From contig NC_030383.2 of assembly GCF_001625215.2 (NCBI RefSeq), forward strand, positions 63,106,949 to 63,170,948: 64,000 nt of DNA. The letters are read 5' to 3'. A model generated the notes under the pieces. It was not told the origin of the DNA. It was given only the letters and a program-made list of their open reading frames with translations, and made no database searches. How positions within the stretch are numbered: the stretch's first letter is position 1; each line of letters starts with the position of its first letter. This DNA comes from Daucus carota subsp. sativus (taxonomy: Eukaryota; Streptophyta; Magnoliopsida; Apiales; Apiaceae). Below, piece after piece: positions 21,097-32,340 of this stretch. The translations under genes and the position numbers were made by a program.

Positions 21097-23825
21097 ATGG
21101 CACACTTTGTAAAGCCTTCTCACCTTCTTCTCTTTGTTTTCTTTCTCTCATCACTTGAATCCATTCTTGCAACAACACGAGAAGGAGAAGCTCTTGTGAA
21201 GTGGAAGAATAGCCTAGCCCCTTCTTCTTTTCTCGATTCTTGGTCCCTCACCAATCTCGAAAATCTTTGTAACTGGACTGGCATTACTTGTAACTCTGCA
21301 GGTTCAGTCTCTGAGATTAACCTCTGTGAGAAACAACTTGATGGAATGATGTCCGAGTTTGGTTTCACTTCATTTCCATATCTCAACAATCTCACCCTCG
21401 CATACAACTTCTTCTCAGGTCCAATACCATCAGCCATTGAGAATTTAACACAGCTTCAATTTCTTGATTTGAGCAATAATAATCTCGATGGTCCCATTCC
21501 GTTGCAGGTTAGCCATCTTCAGAGGTTGCTCGTCGTAAACCTGTCACAGAATGCATTGCAAGCTTCAAATTGGTCCAATTTCTCTCCCATGCCTTTTTTG
21601 CGCATTCTCAACCTCAGTAGCAATCATCTTGTATCGAAATTCCCAGAATTTATATCCAATTCTCATAGCTTGGCTATCCTTGACCTTGGATATAACAACT
21701 TTACAGGTGATCTTGTGCGTGAATTTACCAATCTACAAAATCTTGAAACCCTCTACCTTGATGATAATTCTTTTGAGGGGCCATTTCCGCCAGATATAGT
21801 CCAGCTTTCCAAATTAAAAGATCTCACCCTGTCGACTAACAAATTTTCAGGTTCAATTCCCGATGACATAAGGTTGCTTTGTGATCTTGAATTCCTATAT
21901 TTAGGCAACAATTCTTTTGAAGGACCCCTTCCACCAAATATATTCAAACTTTCAAAATTAAAACATCTTGTTCTTTGGAGTAATAACTTTTCAGGTTCTG
22001 TTTCCAATGATATAGGTTTGCTTTCTGAGCTTGAAATTCTCAATCTTCATTCTAATTTTTTTGAGGGGCCACTTCCGCCAAATGTATTCAAGCTCTCCAA
22101 ACTAAAGTTACTTTCCCTTCACGATAATAACTTTTCAGGTTTTGTTTCCAATGATATAGGTTTCCTTTCTGAGCTTGAACACCTACATCTTGGCCATAAT
22201 TTTTTTGAGGGGCCACTTCCGTCAAATATATTCAAGCTCTCCAAATTAAGATATCTAGGCCTATCAAACAATAGAAATTTATTTGAAGGAAGTATTCCTA
22301 TTGGACTGGGACTCTTGACTAACCTCAGGTTCTTAGATCTATATTCCAATAATCTCGGTGGCTATATTCCATCTGACATTGGAAACCTGAAGCTACTAGT
22401 TAATCTTGATCTCAGTTCTAATCAATTGACTGGACCGCTTCCGAAGATCGTTTCTAATCTCACAAATCTTATATCTCTTGATGTAAGTGATAATAGTCTT
22501 ATAGGAAATATTCAGAGTGACTTGTGGAAATATAACGATCATCGAAATTTGGAAAACATCAATTTAAGTGGGAACCATTTTACAGGTATATCTTTTCCTT
22601 TAGTCATATGTAACTAAGCTAGTAATCTGATTATTGCAGTTTTACCAAAGTTTCAAAAATCTTGACAGGTGAGCTTCCAACAACCATTTGCAATGCCACT
22701 TCCCTTTCGGTTCTTGATTTGTCAAATAATGGATTAAGTGGTGCACTTCCAAACTGTTTCGGGAATCTTGCTGATGGATTGCATTACATTAATCTTGCTA
22801 ATAATCAGTTTCGAGGAAAAATACCAACTACTTTCTCCAGGAGTTGTCAGCTGACATATCTAAACATGGATAATAATGAGTTTGAAGGATTGTTGCCCCC
22901 ATCTTTGGCGAACTGTGAGCACTTGAAAATTCTTGATATTGGCAATAATAAAATAGGTGGTACATTTCCGTCATGGCTTTATGCACTTGGAGAGCTAGAA
23001 GTCCTTGTCTTGCAATCAAATAAACTCTATGGTACAATAAGTGGAAGAAGCATAAAAGATCCCTTCCCCAAGTTGCGGATTATGGATCTGTCCAACAATC
23101 AATTCACAGGCCATTTGCCAATTCAATACTTTAAGAATATGAAATCAACTGATAATTTGTATAGTTATCAGTATTCCTCGGTAGTATTATACTTCTCTTA
23201 TGAAGCAGCAGTCTCATTAACTGTGAAGGGAACAGAGTATGAAGTAAGAAATAATCTTCATATTTACACAGCCATTGATCTGTCCTGCAACAAATTTCAG
23301 GGAGAAATTCCAAAGGTTACTGGAGAGCTTATATGGCTTGCATTGCTCAACTTATCTCATAATAGTCTAACAGGACATATCCCATCATTGCTGAGAAATA
23401 TGAAAGAACTCCAATCTTTAGATTTGTCTTCAAATCAACTGACAGGGGCTATTCCACCTCAGCTAACTGCATTGACATTTCTAGAGGTCTTGAACCTCTC
23501 GAAAAACCATCTTAGTGGAGAGATTCCTCAGAAAGGACAGTTCAGCACATTCAACAATGATTCTTATCTAGGAAACTCCGCGTTATGTGGATCACCTTTG
23601 ACGAAGAAATGTGTAAACACCGGATCACCTCCACAGGAAGTCGGAAATGCTGATGAAGATGATGCGGGTGATAAATTGATATGGGAAGCAATCGTGATGG
23701 GATATGGATGTGGACTGATATGTGGATTGTCATCTGCGTACATTGTTCTCAAACTAGGAAAGCCTTGGTGGTTTGTGAGATATATCGAAGTACTGCAACT
23801 GAAGTTGATGAAAAGATATGCATGA
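21097..23825 (+). CDS. RLP4, LRR receptor-like protein
   Basis: 881 residues, two exons (21097-22585, 22669-23825), 83-bp phase-1 intron after HFTG. Signal peptide about 1-28 (MAHFVKPSHLLLFVFF), cap CNWTGITC, then LRRs including several 48-residue double repeats (FEGPLPPNIFKLSKL then GLLSELE). Island ends VKGTEYEV; acidic linker NADEDDAGD; transmembrane helix about 837-857 with GYGCGLICG; tail GKPWWFVRYIEVLQ ending KRYA. All family features are intact. It is a close paralogue of RLP6 and RLP7; RLP7 is 146 residues longer, all in exon 1. Expected role: plasma-membrane recognition receptor working with a separate kinase (family knowledge). Confidence 0.93.
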
Positions 23826-25179
23826 AGAATGGTACTGGTCGATCAAGACGAACTTGAAAGTTGTTGTCCTGGTAGACATTTCTGAACCAGTAGTGTACTA
23901 GCTACATAAGTATTTGGTATTATGTAATAATCTGTTTGGTCGGGACTCATAATGATTTCTCTTGCTTCAGGGGTATTAATATTAACCTTGCTATCTTCAT
24001 CTGTGTTGATGCAAATGAAAAAGAATGGAAAAACAAAAAAATTGCATCAAACCTGTTGTACCAAGATCCATTAATCTGCTTTCATCTCTTACGCAACAAT
24101 TTAACAGCACTTTCACACTGTTTGAAAGATTATCATAAATTCGAGTTTTCCTCGGCAGCACCAAATCCAAATATACAATCCGTCAATCCCACACATTCCA
24201 GTCTCAGCTTCAGCTCCCAGGCTAGCATTAATAACAGTTGGGGATTTGAGTGAACGTGCCTTGGTCCTGCCTTCAAATGTGTAACATTAACAGTTGGATA
24301 TGTCGACAAAAAAATTGTTCCTCACACAGCGGAATAAATCCGACAGTTCTTTTCATCCAGCAATTTAAAGCTTAACAGACAGTCATTATTTCAGCAATAT
24401 GTCTAGCAAATATGTAGGGCACTTGACACCATACTTCCAACACAAGTAGTAAAAGGAGAGACCATTGTTTCGAATGCTCGGAAATTTGAACTGGGTTTTT
24501 TCAGCGTGCCCCTGACTTTTGTACACAAACAGCTGAAGAAAAGCAGAAGTCGGATTCTGGAAAAAAGAAGCACTTATCTATGCTAATATATTAAAAATGT
24601 CATCTGTGTTTCTTATGTTTGTGCAACAACCTGACAGAAAGGGATGTAGGTGAAACCAGGGGCGTAAAATGAATCGGGACTAAAATCTACTAAAATGATA
24701 ATTATGTACTATATTTGGTCTGTTTTAATATACATGTAAAAGGGGACGAAGTAGTTGGTTATAGTTGCGAATCCTATAAATGAATGCGCGATCAGGATGT
24801 GTCACTAAGCACCTCCAACGCCGGGTAAGGGTGAGTAGTCTACTTCTGCTTCCTCTGTTTTTTGTATTTGACGTTTTAAATTTTGGCACACAATTTTAAG
24901 TGTTTTGACCGTATAGTTGAAAATATTAATTTTAATTTTTTTTTGAATAAAAATATATAATCAAAATTTTAATTTAGAAAAAAGATCAATCAAAAATAAT
25001 ATTTTTTACTATTCGATCAACCCACTTAACAATAACAATTAAAAGACTTTAGTGACGTTATCTGACCAAGGGTCATGGAAACTTCGACATCGGAATCTTG
25101 CGAGGCTACTATTCTAAAGCACGCATAATCATTGTATCCATTTTCCTCTAACACTGACAAAAAATCTATTTGAACAAAT
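23826..25179. other. 3' region of RLP4 and intergenic DNA
   Basis: The first 170 bases match the 3' flanks of RLP3, RLP6 and RLP7, including TTCTTGCTTCAGGGGTATT, which looks like a splice acceptor and could mark a 3' UTR intron. The rest has no recognisable gene. A 105-codon ORF at 23936 overlaps the shared 3' flank and is not supported. Confidence 0.45.
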
Positions 25180-26165
25180 GAAATACAAACAACTCAGTGG
25201 AATGCTAACTGAGTAAAGTTTCACTTCATTTCCAAATCTCAACAATTTCACCATCAAATATAATGACTTCTGCTGTCCAATACCACCAGCCTTTGAGAAT
25301 TTGGCACAGCTTCAATTCCATACCAGGTTAGTCATCTTTGGAAATTACACGTCTTAGACCTGTCAAACATAAATTTCAATCTCCAAACTGGTCCGATTTA
25401 TCTTCCATGCTCTTTGTTGAGAACCGGTCCATCTAAAACCTTAAGATGTCAGAGGAAACTCAAAATGGATCTTCTACTATATTTTAACATTTCTGAGTAC
25501 ATTCAATTATAAGGTCACTTGTGCATCGCTGTTCACACACTTAGACCCTGTTTGTGTGGGCTTTAAGTCCGGGCTCAAGCTATTTCGACTTCATCACTTC
25601 CAAGGACTTATACCAACAACCTTCTCAAAGAGTTGCCAGTTAAGATATCTAAACAAGTGTGACAATCAGTTAGAAGGACTATTGCCCCGATCTTTGTCAA
25701 ACTGTAAGCACTTAAAAATTCTTGACATCGGGAACAATAAAATGGGCGGTACATTCCCTTCATGGCTATTTAATCTCGGAGAGCTAGAAGTCCAAGTCTT
25801 GCGATCAAATAGACTGTACGGTCCTGTAAGTGGAAGGAGCACATCACATCCATTCCCCAAGTTGCGGATTCTAGATCTCTCCAACAAACAATTCACGGGC
25901 TATTTGCCAATTCTAAACTTTAAGAATATGAAACCAGCTGCTGATGATAACGCGTATAGTTATAAAAATAAGTCACAAGGACTAATTAATTACATCTATG
26001 AAGCATCTATCTCCTTAAATGTGAAAGGAACAGAGTATGAAGTGAAGAACATTCTTCATATTTACACAGCCATTGATCTATCGTGCAAAAAATTTCACGG
26101 AGAAGTTCCAAAGAGAGCTTAAATGGCTTGCATTGCTCAATCTATCTCATAATAGTCTTGCCGGA
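25180..26165 (+). pseudogene. Decayed RLP gene (exon 1 and exon 2 pieces)
   Basis: 25180-25440 is a frameshifted exon-1 piece (FTSFPNLNN-like LRRs; the PIPPA and WSDLSSM regions). 25590-26165 is an exon-2 piece from TFSKSCQLRYLN through VKGTEYEV to LNLSHNS, then the same break at CATATG as at 19640. The 3' piece has a small deletion after EVPK. A stretch at 25540-25590 (CCCTGTTTGTGTGGGCTTTA) resembles a MITE edge between the two pieces. A very similar relic is at 56985-58165. Confidence 0.8.
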
Positions 26166-26701
26166 CATATGTTCTGAATTATTATTATGCTTTCATCAAT
26201 ATTTTCAAACATTTCTCAATATGTATTTTCAAAGAATTCTCAAGCCCTGGAACATTTGGACCGGTTCTTTCGAAGCTAAGATGCCCAGGTTATCATGGCC
26301 ATGCACAAAAATGAATAAATTATTCCAAGTCTTCCATGACTCATTCCAAGTCTTCGGAGGAGACCCTGAGCACAAAGATGCTCAGGGTCTCCCCAAGCCT
26401 TCCAGGACTCATTCCAAGTCTTCGGAGCACGGCCTCGCCTCGCTCTTTCAAAGATGTGATAGTAGCTCGAGAGTGATATAAATTATTTTCCCGACACTAA
26501 AAATAAATAATCAGATCAAATTAATCAATAATAAATTAAAGATGAAATCCAAATTAATCTTAAATTTTGATAATATATAAAAATTATAATTATAAATTAT
26601 ATACCAAATCAGAATTGAATTAATTCCTTGGCACTAAAATTGATAAAGAAAGTATAATAATTTAAATTTAATTGATGAAAAGTCAAAGTCTTCTAATAAA
26701 T
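26166..26701. repeat. Promoter module remnant before RLP5
   Basis: Carries the conserved tail (26170-26310) and the motif of about 110 bp, here partly duplicated (26323-26500), then AT-rich DNA. It is cut short where the segmental duplication begins at 26702, so RLP5 has an RLP2-type promoter joined to an RLP4-type module. Confidence 0.75.
26359..26392. repeat. Perfect 14-bp inverted repeat
   Basis: GGAGACCCTGAGCA and its exact complement flank the 6-base loop CAAAGA. The right arm is native to the module (present at 19809 and 58331); the left arm is extra in this copy. This suggests a fold-back template switch. Confidence 0.85.
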
Positions 26702-26782
26702 CCATCGAAGAGCACTAATTCCATCTGCAGTGATTTGGAAGAACAGGTCTCTTGCCACTCCAATTCCTAAGAAAATTTAGCC

Positions 26783-26791
26783 CATAAATAG
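26783..26791 (+). promoter_or_regulatory. TATA box of RLP5 pseudogene
   Basis: CATAAATAG followed by AAGTGTGC, identical to RLP2. Confidence 0.65.
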
Positions 26792-26833
26792 AAGTGTGCC
26801 TTGCGCTATGAGATGTACAATGTGACAGGAAAC

Positions 26834-29186
26834 ATGTTGCACTTCCCAAAGCCTAATTATCACCTCATTGTGCTAGTTTTCTTTCTCATATTGCTTTCAT
26901 CTACCCTCACAACAGTATCTACGACAAGAGAAGGAGAAGCTCTGTTAAAATGGAAGAACAGTCTACCACCATCCTCTTCCCTAAATTCTTGGTCACCCGT
27001 CAATCTCAATAATTTGTGTAACTGGACTGGCATTATCTGTAACTCTGCAGGTTCAGTGTCAGAAATAAACCTTTCACTAAAACAACTTAGTGGAACGCTT
27101 GCCAATTTCAGTTTCACTTCATTTCCAAATCTTAATAGTCTTGACATTAGTGGCAACAACTTTACAGGTCCAATACTACCTGCCATTGAAAAGTTCACGC
27201 AGCTTCAGCATCTTGATTTTAGCTTTAACAAGCTCAATGGTATCATTCCAAACCAAATTTGGCATCTTCAGAGATTGCGCACCTTAGACCTGTCAGTTAA
27301 TTACTTGGAAGCTTCAGACTGGTCTAGTTCTTTCTCCATGCCTTTTCTGACCAACCTCGACCTTAGTTTCAATAAAATTGGGGCAAGATTCCCAGGCGTT
27401 ACATCCAATTCTTGTAACCTAACATGTCAATTGTTGCCTGAGTCATTAGTTAACAATCTGCATAATCTGGAAGTCCTTTCTCTTCATCACAATTCTCTCG
27501 ACGGGCCATTTCCACCAAGCATATTCAAGCTTTCCAAATTAAGATATCTCTCCCTATCAAGTAATCATTTTTCAGGTTCTATTCCGGATGATAAGGGATG
27601 CTTGGTGATCTTGAATCCCTTTATCTGGGTCACAATTCTTTTGAGGGGCCCTTCCCACCAAATATTTTCGGTTTTTCCAAATTAATAAATCTGTCTTTAT
27701 CAGGGAATAGCTTTTCAGGTTCTGTTCCAGATGATATAAGGATGCTTAGTGATCTTGAATACCTTGATCTTAGTCGGAATTTTTTTGAGGGGCCTTTTCC
27801 ACAAAAAATATTCAAGCTTTCCAAATTAAAAGTTCTTGACCTATCAAGAAACAATTTTTCAGGTTCTATTTCAGATGATATACGGATGCTTCATAGTCTT
27901 GAGTTGCTCCATCTTGAGTACAACTCTTTTCAGGGACCCTTTCCACCAAATATATTGAAGCTTCCGAATTTAAGAGTACTTGACCTAGCAGACAATGACT
28001 TTTCAGGTTCTATTCCCAGTGATATAAACATGCTTCATGATCTGAAAATACTTTCATTGTTTTCTAATTCATTTGAAGGAACTATTCCTTCTTCTATAAG
28101 TCTACTCAAGGAGCTACGATACCTTCACCTCGGGTCTAATCATCTCAATTCCACTATTCCTTCTGAGCTGGGGCTCTTGGCAAACCTTGACCGATTATAT
28201 CTTGATTCCAATAATCTTACTGGCAATATCCCTCATATCTGAACATGTACAACAATTACTTTGACGGAGTGTTGCCTCAATCTTTTGCCAACTGCAAGCA
28301 GTTAAAAGTTCTTGATATAGGAAACAACAAAATAAGTGGTACATTTCCCTCATGGCTATTTACTCTTGCAGAGCTAGAACTCCTTGTCTTGCGGTCCAAT
28401 AGACTTTATGGTACAGTAAGTTTAAGAAGCACAACAGATCCCTTTCCCAAGTTGCGCATCATGGATCTCTCAAACAATGACTTCACAGGCTATTTGCCAA
28501 TTCAATATTTCAAAAATATGAAGCCGGTTGATAAGGGGTATGATTATCACAATTTCACAGCACCATTTTATTACTACTATCAAGCATCTATCTCGTTAAC
28601 TGTGAAAGGGACCGAGTACCAAGTGAGTAAAATTCTTCATATTTACACAGCCGTTGATCTGTCATGCAATAAATTTCAAGGAGAAGTCCCAAAGGTCATT
28701 GGAGAACTTAAAGGGCTGGCATTGCTCAATTTATCTCATAATAGTCTTACTGGACCTATCCCATCACAGCTCGGAAATATGAAAGCACTCCAATCTCTGG
28801 ATTTGTCTTCAAATCAATTCACAGGGGCTATCCCATACCCGTTAATTGGTTTGACATTTCTAGAGGTCCTGAACCTCTCATATAACCATCTCACCGGAGA
28901 AATTCCCCAAAAAGGACAACTGAGCACGTTCAGTAATGATTCTTACCTAGGTAATCTTGCCTTGTGTGGATCTCCTTTAACAGAGAAATGTGCACACGAA
29001 GAGTCACCACCACAAGAAGTCGGATATGATGAAGATGGTGCAGATAATAAATTCCAATGGAAAGTAGTCCTAATGGGATATGTTATTGGATTAGTATGTG
29101 GATTGTCTTCAGGGTACATTTTTCTCACAACTGGAAAGCCTTGGTGGTTTTTGAGATACATCGAACAACTGCATAGCAAAAGTTGA
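26834..29186 (+). pseudogene. RLP5, broken duplicate of RLP2
   Basis: Close in sequence to RLP2 from MLHFPKP through the LRRs, but with three lesions. A 1-bp deletion near 27592 (GATGATAAGGG against GATGATATAGGG) shifts the frame. A deletion of about 555 bp at 28229/28230 joins the late exon-1 LRRs to exon 2 (MYNNYFDG), removing the intron and its splice sites. A small insertion near 29174 (CTGCATAGCAAAAG against CTGCAGCAAAAG) changes the tail after RYIEQL. The island, helix and KPWWF are still open in 28245-29186. It could be a donor for gene conversion. Confidence 0.92.
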
Positions 29187-30389
29187 TCAGAAGATTCACG
29201 TAGAGTACTGTTTGATTAAGATGAGCAAGTTGAAAAGAATGTTTACTAGACCAGTGGTATGTCGGGAACATTAATGTGTGGTGTCATATAATATTTGAAA
29301 TGCTAATGTCAGTGCTAGTTCTAGTTCGGGTCTGATACTGATTTACTCGTCTCAGAGATACATATTTGTGTTCAATGTTAATACAAAACGGAAAAAACAT
29401 ACTACACATTAAATCAACTTTGTATCAAGTCGAGTTTTGGAGATGCCATGATCAAAAGAAAAACACGGTGAATGATATTTATTAAGAACACGACTTGAAC
29501 TATAAGTGCATGAAAATCGTCTTTCAAAGTATGGCAGGGGTGTGAATCGTGCACACCATGGATAGTCACTTGAAAGCTAACCATTCTGAGGTTCGTGGAA
29601 GCTGATTTCATACTCTTGAAAGCTATCTTTAGGACGTCGAAACTTTAATTTGTGTTGCATAACATTTCATTATGCAAGACAGATGGTTTCAGGGAAACTA
29701 TACTGGAGAGCAAGTACCAAACAGTAAGGTATACTTTGGATGATGAAATTCCTCCCTGATTTTTACATCATTTCTAGTTTTAAACGTGACAGAACATTCG
29801 GGCGAATGTTCTGGTCAATTTTTTCATGGTTGGGCCAAAAGAATTATAGTACAAATGGGTGAGAAAGTTACATTTTAGAGATCGCTTCTCATTATTTATA
29901 ATGACGATCAATTTTATTTGATTACTTTTAATTTTATCTTTTATACTTATTAAAAACACAGAAGATCGTGTAAACAAAATTAATACAAAACGTACTTATT
30001 CATAGGAAATGATTTACCTCACTTAACTGCGCTTAATTATTTGAAAGGAAAGAATACAACACAAAATTAAATATATAAAGATCTGTTATTTGTTATTTGG
30101 AAATGAGGAATTTTTTTAACATAATCATTGATAACATATTTTTCCAACTTATTTATATCTGCCAGAATTAAATAAAATACGCCTCAATAGGTTATCATTC
30201 TTAATGTCAAATTGCAAAAATATATATATTTTTATTTATGTCATATTCTTAGAAAAAAATTAATAACAAGATAATAATCCCTAGCTTTAAAGGGAGGAAA
30301 ACAAGTGTAAAATAAATAAAGTAATTTAACTTTCACTTATATTATTAAGATAAAAGTAAGCGGAAATAAATATAAATTCAACATATTTA
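29187..30389. other. Spacer between RLP5 and the peptide gene
   Basis: Shared with copy A but without the hAT MITE (site near 29327) and the retroposition (site near 29940). No gene seen. Confidence 0.6.
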
Positions 30390-30391
30390 AC

Positions 30392-30670
30392 TTACCCTTC
30401 AGAATCCATAAGTTTGGAACAAGTAGATTGAGCACAAGACGAAGGCCACACATGCGCATCATCTGATGCAGCTATGGTGCCTTTACAGTTGCTCATACAT
30501 ATAGTGAAACAATAAGGATCAACTCCTCCATTGTGCGTACACATTTTCATACAAGCTATAAAGCATGGTGATAGAGTCTTTGCAATCTCATCATGACCAG
30601 CACATCCGATCATGATAAACTCTAGCAGGATCATCCAAGTAATAATTTTCTTAATGATATTAATTATCAT
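30392..30670 (-). CDS. Small secreted cysteine-rich peptide
   Basis: 92 codons from ATG 30670 (MIINIIKKIITW...). A hydrophobic signal peptide runs to about the GCAG stretch, followed by a mature peptide with six cysteines spaced C-X3-C-X3-C-X9-C-X3-C-X3-C and two more near the end (SSC, STC). From memory this spacing is that of the Ole e 6-like secreted proteins, a small plant family often expressed in pollen; a helical-hairpin fold is likely. A TATATATATG motif lies about 35 bases upstream on the minus strand, which favours ATG 30670 over ATG 30697. The frame ends GAAGGG|TAA inside GGGTAAGT, so a further exon is possible. It is the only gene here that is not RLP- or transposon-related apart from the H2A.Z scrap. 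Function unknown. Confidence 0.7.
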   Translation of the reverse strand: MIINIIKKIITWMILLEFIMIGCAGHDEIAKTLSPCFIACMKMCTHNGGVDPYCFTICMSNCKGTIAASDDAHVWPSSCAQSTCSKLMDSEG

Positions 30671-31414
30671 TGTGAATAGTTGTATTGAGTTATGCATGTG
30701 TGTGTATATATATGCAATGGATTTTGTGGTTGAGAATATCTGTTAGATTTTGTATATCCATAACAATTATTAAAATTTGAACAATAATATCTATTATTGG
30801 TTGTGATCGACTATTGTAGTAGTCCAAAAAATCTATATTACATTTAAAAAGATTATACATGAAATACAAAAGCTTTTTATTAGGACTGTTGTTAAAAATT
30901 GCTATGTTGTACGAAAAAATGCTGATAAAAAATGTGTTACAGAAAAAATGCTGATAAAAAATGTGTTACAGAAAAAATGCTGATAAAAAAAATGTTGTAG
31001 AAATCAGATATGACAGCTTCCCACAAAAGCTAAAAAAACAGTTTTTTTCCATAATAATATGGGAGGAGAAAAACTGTTTGTAGAATTATTGAACAATTTT
31101 TCACATATTTTTCGATAAAAAGCTGTTGTTATTGTCTTCAGTAATGCCAAACAGTGCCGAAATCATTTTGAAATCATTTTGCAGGTAGTTAATCTCACTT
31201 CCATATAATATAGTACTCCTATATATTATCGAAAAAACATGAAATGATGCAAAGCTCATACTATTGACAACAGGTAAACTCCTTGCAATACTTTGAGCTG
31301 CAAAATCCATCAAATTTTTTGATTTATCAACGTAACTGTTTGACAGAGTACTTCCAAGCTAAGCATCAAAAGTCACTACCTTACGAAATATATCTCACCC
31401 TACCTTCTCTGCTT
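30671..31414. other. Upstream region of the peptide gene
   Basis: AT-rich, matches 11893-12610. Contains three tandem copies of AAAATGCTGATAAAAAA-type repeats at 30918-30995. No other gene seen. Confidence 0.5.
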
Positions 31415-31790
31415 ATAAGCTGTTTTGAGTACTTTTACCAAGCATATTTTCCATTAAGCGTGAAAGGCACAGAATAATTAAGGATCACCTATCCCATCAG
31501 TGCCGGGGAATATGGAACCATCTCATCAATTAACTAGTTTAACATTTCTCGCGGTCTTGAACCTCTCAGAAAACCATCTTATACTAATGTGCCGACTTCC
31601 TTTGACGAAGAAATGGTGATGCTGATGCTAATGATAATGAACTTAACTGGGGAGTGATCCTTATGGGATACGGATGTGGATTGATATGCGGATTTTCTTT
31701 GGGGTTTATGTTTTGTGGTTTGTGAGATACATTGAAGTACTGCAGCTGGAGTTGATCATTATAAAGAACATAGGCAAGTTAATCGCTTAT
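31415..31790 (+). pseudogene. RLP 3' exon remnant (copy B)
   Basis: Same decayed piece as 12614-12962: FEYFYQAYFPLSVKGTE, then LNLSENHL, the acidic linker and the GYGCGLICGFSLG helix, with the same internal deletions. Confidence 0.8.
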
Positions 31791-32058
31791 TGAAATTAGT
31801 AATTGTCAAAAGTAAAATGTTGAAATTACTTTTTTCGATTGAAATCATCGAAAAAAAGTCTCTGTCGAAATTGATCTGCCAAAATTATGTTTAATATCTA
31901 CGGCCAGGATTATCTGTCGAATATATTTCCCGACAATTTTAAAAGACAAATTTTTCGCCTCTCAGCTGTGAGCGGGAACAGATATCTTCGACAGAATTCC
32001 ATTGAAATTAGCTAATTTCAACATAAATTTTCTATCGAAATTACTTGAGTTCTTTGTA

Positions 32059-32200
32059 GCTTGTTTTCACAAATACGCTGATAGCCTTTGGGGACGGGTA
32101 AATTGTTTTCACAAAGCCCTGGTGGTATGTGAGATGCTTCGAAGGACTGCAACTGAAGTCGATAAGAACATGCAGAAAGAAAACCGATCCATCTTGATGA
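32059..32200 (+). pseudogene. Second RLP C-terminal remnant (copy B)
   Basis: Counterpart of 13257-13400. The KALVV reading is the shifted frame of the KPWWF tail. Preceded by the CACTA-like remnant at about 31815-32058. Confidence 0.65.
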
Positions 32201-32340
32201 ACTTGAAAAATGTTGTCATATGGTGATATATACTCCCCTGGCCCCAGTCTCTTGAAAAAAACTTGGCTGATTTTTTTTTTTTCAGTATCTATCCCTAATA
32301 ATTGCAGCAAATTAAAAAATATAGTTATATCTTTTTAGCA

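Noticed and set aside
23936..24253. 105-codon ORF downstream of RLP4
   Set aside because: Overlaps the 3' flank conserved between paralogues, but the frame is not conserved; no domain seen.
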